Source of the DNA: Alcaligenaceae bacterium | GTDB lineage: Bacteria; Pseudomonadota; Gammaproteobacteria; Burkholderiales; Burkholderiaceae_B | Assembly: GCA_012511095.1 (NCBI GenBank) | Contig: JAAZGT010000105.1 | Span: 1-15,386, forward strand | Direction: 5' to 3' | DNA: 15,386 nucleotides | Shown here: positions 1 through 5,863 of the stretch, piece after piece | Position numbering within the stretch: the first letter of the stretch is position 1 | How the letters are laid out: every line of letters starts with the position of its first letter | Program-made: the position numbers and the translations under genes | Notes under the pieces: model-generated | The model's input: only the letters and a program-made list of their open reading frames with translations | Told to the model about the DNA's origin: nothing | The model's database searches: none

Positions 1-9
1 ATCAGCCAT
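1..9 (-). CDS. secB: Probable start of secB (protein-export chaperone), first three codons only
   Basis: On the minus strand an ATG at 9-7 opens the codons M-A-D and then leaves the window. MAD is a common SecB N-terminus, and a GGAAA ribosome-binding sequence lies about 9 nt upstream (minus strand of 18-22). The ATG sits 38 nt downstream of the grxC stop. secB directly after grxC is a conserved order in beta- and gammaproteobacteria. SecB holds preproteins unfolded for SecA. Three codons cannot prove identity, so the call rests mainly on gene order. Confidence 0.4.
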
Positions 10-47
10 GTTGAATGTTTCCAATATAGTTAAAGGTTAAATAGGGA

Positions 48-314
48 CTAGTTAGAAGCGTTAAGTAACGCGGTTAACTTGCCAGAGCGCTCTAGTGCTT
101 GTAAATCATCACAACCACCAATGTGTTTGCCATTAATAAAAATTTGTGGCACCGTAGTGCGTCCATTGGAACGCTCGATCATTTCGGCACGCGCTTCACG
201 ATTTGTGTCGATGCCGATTTTTGTTAAGTTGGTGACCTTATTGTCTTTTAAAATTCGCTCTGCGCGTGTGCAATAAGGGCAAGTGACTTTACAGTACATA
301 ATGACTTCAGCCAT
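48..314 (-). CDS. grxC: Glutaredoxin 3
   Basis: A cytoplasmic 88-residue dithiol glutaredoxin that reduces disulfides and glutathionylated proteins with glutathione. The sequence shows the redox motif C12-P-Y-C15, the cis-proline motif T54-V-P56 and the glutathione-binding G66-G-C-D-D70. Length and motif order match bacterial GrxC. The ATG is preceded by GAGG with a 5-nt spacer, which supports this start. It lies 54 nt downstream of the rhodanese gene on the same strand, with no obvious terminator between them, and 38 nt before the probable secB. Co-transcription of rhodanese, grxC and secB is therefore likely. An extra cysteine, C68 in GGCDD, is a usual GrxC residue. The call is secure. Confidence 0.96.
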   Translation of the reverse strand: MAEVIMYCKVTCPYCTRAERILKDNKVTNLTKIGIDTNREARAEMIERSNGRTTVPQIFINGKHIGGCDDLQALERSGKLTALLNASN

Positions 315-368
315 TTTTTCCTCATTTTAATTAAAAAGTTTCAACTTATTATAGTGTTGAGAATAATA

Positions 369-791
369 TTATTTGTTTTTTCTAGAACCTGAAGGCTTTT
401 TAAGCGGTAGATTGTCTTTTAACCAAGTCATTAAACCGCCGGTTAAATAGTGTACCTCTTCGAGACCCTCTTTTTTAAGGCTGTTAGCCGCCGTAGGAGC
501 GCGACGACCGTCTTGGTCAATTACGATAACGGCCTTATCTTTAGGTAAAGAAGCGGCGCGAGACTTTAATTGGTCTAGAGGGATATTTAAGGCGTTGGCA
601 ATAGTACCTTCACGATATTGCTCATCGGGACGAATATCAATAATTACTGCCTTTTTGCCATTTGCCAAAGATACTGTCTGGGCAGGAGATAGCCCTTTAG
701 TAGCGCGACTATACTGAAAAGCGAGTAAGCCACCAGAAAGAAGTGCCACAATAACAAATAAATAAGTGTTGTTATAAGTTAAGAATTCCAC
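369..791 (-). CDS. Membrane-anchored rhodanese-domain protein lacking the catalytic Cys (YibN-like)
   Basis: A 140-residue protein with one N-terminal membrane helix (about residues 8-26) followed by a rhodanese domain (about 35-130) and a basic tail rich in Lys and Arg. Rhodanese features are D52-I-R-P with E57 (the usual DxR motif), G62-x-I-x-x-A-x-N-I-P, and G118-G-L-x-x-W near the end. The active-site loop reads D92-Q-D-G-R-R97, so the position that carries the persulfide cysteine in sulfurtransferases is Asp. The codon is GTC on the plus strand at 516-518. Sulfur transfer by the usual mechanism is thus unlikely. The start is GTG at 791, giving V-E-F-L, with AGGT about 8 nt upstream. It precedes grxC and probable secB, the same place as yibN in Escherichia coli, which suggests a role linked to membrane protein or redox homeostasis. 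That role is inferred. Confidence 0.85.
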   Translation of the reverse strand: MEFLTYNNTYLFVIVALLSGGLLAFQYSRATKGLSPAQTVSLANGKKAVIIDIRPDEQYREGTIANALNIPLDQLKSRAASLPKDKAVIVIDQDGRRAPTAANSLKKEGLEEVHYLTGGLMTWLKDNLPLKKPSGSRKNK

Positions 792-841
792 GATTGTTAC
801 CTGATTCTGCCTTAATCGGCTTTATTAAGATTAATTCATGG

Positions 842-847
842 ATTATA
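842..847 (-). promoter_or_regulatory. Candidate -10 box for the rhodanese-grxC unit
   Basis: The minus strand carries a perfect TATAAT here, 51 nt upstream of the rhodanese GTG. No convincing -35 box is visible at the expected distance, so the call is weak. The rest of the 151-bp divergent region (792-942) is AT-rich. It holds a small inverted repeat (CTTAAT/ATTAAG, 811-829) and the palindromic repeat at 867-880. Confidence 0.3.
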
Positions 848-866
848 AAATAGCCTAAGCGACAAT

Positions 867-880
867 AAGCTAAGTTAGCT
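867..880. repeat. Palindromic 14-bp repeat, copy 1 (upstream of gpmA)
   Basis: The word AAGCTAAGTTAGCT contains a perfect 6+1+6 palindrome (AGCTAA-G-TTAGCT, 868-880). The same 14 bases recur at 1046-1059 inside gpmA. This copy lies in the intergenic region ahead of gpmA, beside a weak TAAAAT that could be a -10 box (880-885). It could be an operator, but no matching regulator is known to me. Confidence 0.4.
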
Positions 881-942
881 AAAATAGATAAAATTAATCG
901 TTTTATTGTTTTATTTTTACATTTCCTTAGGATAAATAGTTT

Positions 943-1689
943 ATGTATAAAATCGTTTTAATGCGTCATGGTCAAAGCCAGTGGAACTTAGAAAATCGTT
1001 TTACCGGCTGGGCTGATGTAGATTTAACTGAAGAGGGTCGTGAGCAAGCTAAGTTAGCTGGTCAGCTTCTTAAAAAAGAGGGCTATGTATTTGACCAAGC
1101 GTATACCTCTTATTTAAAAAGAGCGATTCGCACACTTTGGATTGCTTTGGACAATATGGAGACTATGTATGTCCCATACACTCCAAGCTGGCGTTTAAAT
1201 GAGCGTCACTATGGTGCATTAACTGGTTTAAATAAGGCTGAAACAGCTGAGAAGTACGGTGATGAGCAAGTTTTAATCTGGCGCCGTGCCTTTGCTACTG
1301 GTCCTGATCCACTTGATTTAGATGATGAGCGTCACCCACGCTTTGATAGTCGTTATGCTGATATTCCTGTTGAGGAATTGCCTGCAGGCGAGTGCTTAAA
1401 AGACACCATCGTACGTGTTAAGCCACTTTGGGACGAGGAAATCGCGCCTGCGATCAAAGCGGGCAAAAACATTTTAGTAACTGCCCACGGTAATAGTATC
1501 CGTGCCTTAATTAATTTATTTGATGATATTTCCGAAGAGGATATCGTTCATTTAAACATTCCTACTGGTCAGCCATTAGTCTATGAGTTAGATGAAAACT
1601 TAAAAGCTATCCGTCATTACTATTTAGGTGATCCAGAGGAAATTGCTAAGGCGATGGCCGAGGTGGCCTCTCAGGGTAAAGCTAAGTAA
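943..1689 (+). CDS. gpmA: 2,3-bisphosphoglycerate-dependent phosphoglycerate mutase
   Basis: Interconverts 3-phosphoglycerate and 2-phosphoglycerate in glycolysis and gluconeogenesis in the cytoplasm, through a phosphohistidine. At 248 residues it has the normal dPGM length. Visible motifs are R8-H9-G10 with H9 as the phosphorylated histidine, E87 in the LNERHYG segment (the acid-base residue) and A181-H182-G183-N-S with the second catalytic histidine. AGGA lies 10 nt upstream of the ATG. The gene diverges from the rhodanese gene and starts a rightward cluster in which envC follows after 44 nt. In enterobacteria the matching slot holds the unrelated cofactor-independent mutase gpmM. Codons 35-39 contain the second copy of the palindromic repeat. 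Identity is secure. Confidence 0.97.
   Translation: MYKIVLMRHGQSQWNLENRFTGWADVDLTEEGREQAKLAGQLLKKEGYVFDQAYTSYLKRAIRTLWIALDNMETMYVPYTPSWRLNERHYGALTGLNKAETAEKYGDEQVLIWRRAFATGPDPLDLDDERHPRFDSRYADIPVEELPAGECLKDTIVRVKPLWDEEIAPAIKAGKNILVTAHGNSIRALINLFDDISEEDIVHLNIPTGQPLVYELDENLKAIRHYYLGDPEEIAKAMAEVASQGKAK
1046..1059. repeat. Palindromic 14-bp repeat, copy 2 (inside gpmA)
   Basis: Exact second copy of AAGCTAAGTTAGCT, 179 bp from the first. It encodes part of the Q-A-K-L-A stretch of GpmA, so coding constraint alone may explain it. The spacing equals about 17 helical turns, which would put the two copies on the same face of the DNA. Confidence 0.35.
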
Positions 1690-1733
1690 TTGCATTTTAA
1701 TACGCAGAGCTTTTTATATTTTAATGAGTGCCA

Positions 1734-3410
1734 ATGCTGCCAAGTAAAAATATTCTAGTTAAATCAAGCCTTATTTCACAGGCGCTTAGTTTGTCGACTA
1801 GGGCGCTTATGTCTTTGTCGGTGGCTAGTGTTTTAGCCTTAACTAGTGTGTCAGGCTTGGCCCAGGCACAGTCCGTATCCGAGCTTAGTAAGCAGCAAAA
1901 GGCTGCTGAAAGGCGACGAGCGGAATTAGAAAAGCAGATTGATACTGTTAAAAAAGTGATTAAATCTCAGGAAACTGAGAAAAAGGATGTGGTTGATAGA
2001 CTTGGCGATTCCGAGCGTAATATCTCCCGCATCAATGCTGAGCTTGACCAGCTACAAGAGCAACAAGACGAAACCAAGCATGAGATTATTTTGTTGCGTC
2101 GTCAGGCAGATGGCCAACGTGAGCTTCTGGCAGAACGTCAAGAGGACTTAGGTGAGCAAATTTATACCCAATACACTAGTGGGTTATCGTCTTGGTCTGC
2201 CTTGCTATCTGGTGGCGATGCCCAAAAGATCGGTCGTGATATGGGTTATTTGAGTTATGTTGCAAGGGCCCGAGCGCGTGCGGTTAAAGAGCTTAACCAA
2301 GCCATTCTAAATTTACAAAAAACCGAATCTGAGATCAAAGGGCGTCAACAAAAGATTGAGCGTCTTGCAGAACAGACCTTAGCCAGCAAAAATGCGCTAG
2401 AAAAAGAGCAAAAAAAATATCAAACAGAGCTTGCCAATATTGAGCGTGATCTTAAAAATCGTCGTGCTGAGGCAGGCCGCTTACAAGGCGACCAAAAAAG
2501 ATTAGATAGCTTAATTGGTGAGATTGGTCGCACCATTACACAACAAAGAGAGGCTGCTAGACAGGCGGAGCTAGATCGGCAGCGTCAGGCCCTAGAGCGT
2601 CAGCAGCGTTTAGCTCGTGAGCGCGAAGCTCAGGCTAAACTAGCGGCTGAGCAAAGTGCCTTAGCCCAACAACAGGCCGAACGTGCAGCGGCAATGCGCG
2701 CACAAGCTCAACAGCGTCAACAACAAGCCTTATCACAACAAAGGCTCACTGAAATTCGAATTCGAGAAGTTGAAAATGACATTGCACGAGCCCTTCAGCC
2801 TGCAGATATAGAAAAGGCCAAACGTCGCATGACAGAGGTGCTAAACCAGCGTCAACAAAATCAACAGCAATTAGTCGATGCTCGTTTACAGCAAGAAAAT
2901 GCTGAAATTGAAGCAGCCAAAGCTCGTTTGGCTAGAGAGCGTGCGCTTGAGGCTCAACGCCTTGAGGCGCAGGCTCGCGAAGATGAACGCAAAGCAAGAG
3001 CTCTTGCAGTATCAACCAGTGCTGGTATTCCACAAGGGGCACCATGGCCATTGCGTGGTACCTTACAAGGTAGATTTGGGCGTCCTCGTCCAGATACTGG
3101 TGGGGTATGGCGTGGTATCTTGATTAGTGCCAAAGATGGCTCCCCAGTTAAGTCCGTTGCAAGTGGTCGAGTGGTGTTTGCCGATTGGATGCGTGGCTTT
3201 GGTAACTTGATTATCGTCGATCATGGCAATAACTATATGAGCGTCTACGGCTACAATCAAAGTTTATCTCGCCGCGTGGGCGATACTGTTAAGTCAGGCC
3301 AAACCATTGCCCGAGCAGGTTCAACTGGTGGCCAGGTCGAGCCCGCTTTATACTTTGAGATAAGACGAGGTTCACAGCCCGTTGACCCGCTCCAAATATT
3401 AGCTAAATAG
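1734..3410 (+). CDS. envC: EnvC-type murein hydrolase activator with degenerate LytM domain
   Basis: Periplasmic activator of cell-wall amidases at division; in enterobacteria EnvC is recruited by FtsEX and switches on AmiA/AmiB. Numbered from the ATG (558 residues): signal peptide 1-45 ending A-Q-A, with an unusually long n-region; heptad-like coiled coil from about 47 to 260; a Gln/Arg/Ala-rich helical stretch to about 425; and a LytM/M23 domain from G435-A-P-W-P to the end. The zinc site is destroyed: the HxH motif is A538-L-Y540 and the first His position falls in the V-W-R-G-I segment. The protein therefore regulates rather than cuts. It is about 140 residues longer than E. coli EnvC (419 residues, from memory). 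The start is uncertain: GTG at 1728 and ATG at 1809 (with AGGG upstream) are in frame, and the Shine-Dalgarno match at 1734 is poor. ctpA follows after 31 nt. Confidence 0.9.
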   Translation: MLPSKNILVKSSLISQALSLSTRALMSLSVASVLALTSVSGLAQAQSVSELSKQQKAAERRRAELEKQIDTVKKVIKSQETEKKDVVDRLGDSERNISRINAELDQLQEQQDETKHEIILLRRQADGQRELLAERQEDLGEQIYTQYTSGLSSWSALLSGGDAQKIGRDMGYLSYVARARARAVKELNQAILNLQKTESEIKGRQQKIERLAEQTLASKNALEKEQKKYQTELANIERDLKNRRAEAGRLQGDQKRLDSLIGEIGRTITQQREAARQAELDRQRQALERQQRLAREREAQAKLAAEQSALAQQQAERAAAMRAQAQQRQQQALSQQRLTEIRIREVENDIARALQPADIEKAKRRMTEVLNQRQQNQQQLVDARLQQENAEIEAAKARLARERALEAQRLEAQAREDERKARALAVSTSAGIPQGAPWPLRGTLQGRFGRPRPDTGGVWRGILISAKDGSPVKSVASGRVVFADWMRGFGNLIIVDHGNNYMSVYGYNQSLSRRVGDTVKSGQTIARAGSTGGQVEPALYFEIRRGSQPVDPLQILAK

Positions 3411-3441
3411 CTATATAAAACAAAAAAGCAAAAGGTGCACG

Positions 3442-5049
3442 ATGCTTTATATTTCTAAATTGTTAGCAAATCATAAATACGCTAAGTCCATGATGGCCTT
3501 AGGTTGCTCTATGTTATTGCTAGGAGGCTCAATCGCACAGCCAGTGGTGGCATCAGAGACTGAGCTCACACAAGTAGAGTCTGTTGTAGAGGTTGTGGAG
3601 CCTATCAATACCATTGACGCGGTTCCAGAGATTGATACTCGTTTGCCTTACGAGGAATTGCGCCGCTTTGCCTCTGTTTTTGCTGCCATTAAAAATCGTT
3701 ATGTCGAGCCAGTAGATAATGCAAAGCTAGTTGATGCTGCGATCAATGGCATGTTAGATGATCTCGATCCCCATTCTACGTATCTAAACGAAGAGGCTTT
3801 TGCTAATTTACAAGAAGCCACCGAGGGTTCTTTTGGGGGGTTGGGTATTGAGATTAACGAAACCTCTAACAAAGAAATTGAAATTATTTCTCCTATCGAA
3901 GATAGTCCAGCCGCCCGTGCAGGTATTTTACCGGGTGACGTTATTGTTAAAATTGACGGCGAATCTATTAAAAGTACAACCTTAAATGAGGTGGTTAAAA
4001 AGCTGCGTGGCAAGCCGGGTACTAGCATTGAGTTGTCAGTACGACGTGGCGAAGAGGTGCTCGATCTTACGATTGAGCGCGACATGATTAAGGTTCAAAG
4101 CGTACGTAGCAAAATGCTAGAAAATGACATTGCTTATGTCAGAGTGTCACAGTTCCAAGAGCGTACGGTTGAGGAGCTAGTCAAAAACCTGAGGGCTTTT
4201 AAGAATAAGCCAAAAGCCTTAGTTTTAGATTTGCGTAACGATCCCGGTGGTTTACTTAATGCAGCTGTAGGTGTTGCGGGTGCCTTTATTGAGCCAGAAA
4301 AACTAGTGGTCTATACCAAGAGCCGTGGTGAGGTAAATTTACGTTATCGCGTAGTGCCAAGCGATTACAGCTTAAATCATCGTGATCCGCTTAAAGGTTT
4401 ACCTAGTTGGAGTCGAGAGATTCCAATGGTGGTTTTAATTAACATCGGTTCAGCTTCAGCTTCTGAAATTGTAGCGGGTGCTTTGCAGGATTATGAGCGC
4501 GCGACCATTATGGGTAACCGCAGCTTTGGTAAAGGATCTGTACAGGTGGTATTGGCGCTAGGTGATGATACAGGTGTTAAGCTCACGGTGGCGAGATACT
4601 ATACGCCCAAAGATCGTTCAATTCAGGCAAGAGGTATTGAGCCAGATATTGTCGTGACGGATACGGCTGATGGCGATTTTTTCAATATTCGCCGTGAGGC
4701 TGATTTAAGCGATCATTTAAGCAGTGAGAGTGCCTCTGAGGTGACAGAAAATCTTATTGATGATGCTGAGAGTGCAGACAAGGCTAATCAAGTCGATGAG
4801 TCTGATAAAGACAATGAGACTAAGCAGAGTGAGAGTGTTGATGCTTCTGCCTCAACTGCAGTAGCTGACTCTGAGGCTGATGTTGTAGAAGACGGCATTA
4901 TCATCATTGAAGAGGCTGAAAAAATCGAATCCGAAACTGCCGAAGATGGCAGTAGCTTTGAGATGTATACCTTTGGTTCGGATGAGGATTATCAGCTGCA
5001 ACAAGCAGTTAAGTATTTAATTGGGGAGCACCTTGAGCCAAATGAATGA
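3442..5049 (+). CDS. ctpA: S41 carboxyl-terminal processing peptidase
   Basis: Periplasmic Ser/Lys-dyad protease that trims or degrades proteins from their C-termini. It has 535 residues. A signal peptide (about 1-38, ending V-V-A) is followed by a linker, a PDZ domain (about 130-215, containing GGLGIEI) and the S41 catalytic domain (about 215-410). The catalytic residues read from the sequence are S339 in G-S-A-S-A-S-E and K364 in S-F-G-K-G, 25 residues apart as in E. coli Prc, with Q368 just after. Between residues about 427 and 513 there is an acidic Ser/Glu/Asp-rich low-complexity insert, after which the usual D-Y-Q-L-Q-Q-A-V-K-Y-L end resumes. AAAGGTG precedes the ATG. The stop overlaps the moeB start, so translational coupling is likely. 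Pairing with envC suggests a role in cell-wall hydrolase control, which is inferred. Confidence 0.93.
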   Translation: MLYISKLLANHKYAKSMMALGCSMLLLGGSIAQPVVASETELTQVESVVEVVEPINTIDAVPEIDTRLPYEELRRFASVFAAIKNRYVEPVDNAKLVDAAINGMLDDLDPHSTYLNEEAFANLQEATEGSFGGLGIEINETSNKEIEIISPIEDSPAARAGILPGDVIVKIDGESIKSTTLNEVVKKLRGKPGTSIELSVRRGEEVLDLTIERDMIKVQSVRSKMLENDIAYVRVSQFQERTVEELVKNLRAFKNKPKALVLDLRNDPGGLLNAAVGVAGAFIEPEKLVVYTKSRGEVNLRYRVVPSDYSLNHRDPLKGLPSWSREIPMVVLINIGSASASEIVAGALQDYERATIMGNRSFGKGSVQVVLALGDDTGVKLTVARYYTPKDRSIQARGIEPDIVVTDTADGDFFNIRREADLSDHLSSESASEVTENLIDDAESADKANQVDESDKDNETKQSESVDASASTAVADSEADVVEDGIIIIEEAEKIESETAEDGSSFEMYTFGSDEDYQLQQAVKYLIGEHLEPNE

Positions 5050-5800
5050 TGATCAGCTCTTGCGCTATGCGCGCCATATCATGCTGGATGATTTTGGTTT
5101 TGAGGGGCAAGAGCGTTTATTAAATAGCAAGATTCTTATGGTGGGTGCCGGTGGTTTGGGCGCACCCGCTTTAATGTACTTAGTGGCGGCAGGTGTAGGC
5201 ACCATTCATCTCGTCGATGATGATGAGGTTGAGCTAAGTAATTTACAGCGTCAAATTGCCCATACCAGTGATCGCATTGGTATGCCTAAGGTTGAGTCGG
5301 CTAAACTAATGGCCCGTGCCTTAAATCCTGATGTTAATTTTGTCGCACATTATCAGCGCTATGATGATGAGGCGCTAGATGAGCTGATTCAACAAGTTGA
5401 TTTGGTATTAGAATGCACCGATAATTTTAATACTAGGCAACAACTTAATCGACTTTGTTTTAAGCATAAGATACCGATGGTGTCGGCAGCAGCAATACGT
5501 TTTGACGGCCAATTAACGGTTTTTGATTTTAGACAGCAAAATAGCCCTTGCTATGCTTGCCAATATGATCCAAGTGAAAACCTGCAACCCGATAACTGCG
5601 CTACTCTTGGTGTCTTATCAACGGTGGTAGGAAGTATAGGCATGATGCAGGCACATGAGGCTTTAAAGTTATTGCTAGGTATAGCTAAACCACTAGTGGG
5701 GCGTTTGTTGATGTTTGATGGCCGGAATACTCATTGGCATGAGTTTAAGCTTACAAAAAATCCACAATGCTCGGTTTGTTCAGTTGAGTCTGAGCTATAG
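5042..5800 (+). CDS. moeB: MoeB/ThiF-family adenylyltransferase
   Basis: An E1-like cytoplasmic enzyme that uses ATP to adenylate the C-terminal Gly-Gly of a small sulfur carrier (MoaD for molybdopterin, or ThiS for thiamine). Its 252 residues match the usual length. Seen are the ATP loop G35-A-G-G-L-G40, D59-D-D-E-V with R70-Q, the C125-T-D-N motif, and a structural zinc site made of C170-x-x-C173 and C243-x-x-C246. A further cysteine, C186, sits at the site of the ThiF/MoeB loop cysteine. The ATG at 5042 was chosen because the family begins close to M-x-D-x-Q-L-L-R-Y-A-R-H. A TTG at 5021 would add seven unlikely residues. The gene overlaps the ctpA stop by 8 nt. MoeB versus ThiF cannot be decided here because no moaD or thiS is in the window. 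Confidence 0.88.
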   Translation: MNDDQLLRYARHIMLDDFGFEGQERLLNSKILMVGAGGLGAPALMYLVAAGVGTIHLVDDDEVELSNLQRQIAHTSDRIGMPKVESAKLMARALNPDVNFVAHYQRYDDEALDELIQQVDLVLECTDNFNTRQQLNRLCFKHKIPMVSAAAIRFDGQLTVFDFRQQNSPCYACQYDPSENLQPDNCATLGVLSTVVGSIGMMQAHEALKLLLGIAKPLVGRLLMFDGRNTHWHEFKLTKNPQCSVCSVESEL

Positions 5801-5804
5801 ATTC

Positions 5805-5854
5805 AAAAAAAGAGGGCTGCGCTATATATCAATAGAGCAGCCCTTGTTTTGTTT
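5805..5854. terminator. Bidirectional intrinsic terminator between moeB and the M61 peptidase gene
   Basis: An 8-bp perfect stem AGGGCTGC (5813-5820) / GCAGCCCT (5837-5844) is extended inward by CTAT/ATAG after one mismatch and closed by a 6-nt loop. On the plus strand it is followed by TTGTTTTGTTT. On the minus strand the A-run at 5805-5811 becomes a T-run. It can thus serve both convergent genes. Confidence 0.9.
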
Positions 5855-5863
5855 AAAAAGCCT

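Noticed and set aside
1728..1733. GTG start for envC two codons upstream of ATG 1734
   Set aside because: No Shine-Dalgarno favours the GTG, and the ATG is the commoner start codon. The choice changes only two residues.
2878..3123. 81-codon open frame inside envC on the same strand
   Set aside because: It lies wholly within the conserved coding frame of envC and is low-complexity with no recognisable domain.
3036..3407. Active M23 endopeptidase
   Set aside because: The zinc ligands of the LytM domain are missing (A538-L-Y540 in place of HxH), so an EnvC-type activator is the better call.
3436..3550. Possible lipoprotein box (A-L-G-C) in the CtpA signal sequence
   Set aside because: The -3 residue is Ala, not Leu, and the cysteine lies in the middle of the hydrophobic segment with a normal V-V-A cleavage site further on.
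5813..5844. Small RNA or riboswitch between moeB and the M61 gene
   Set aside because: The stem with T-runs on both strands fits a shared terminator, and no promoter or conserved aptamer is visible.
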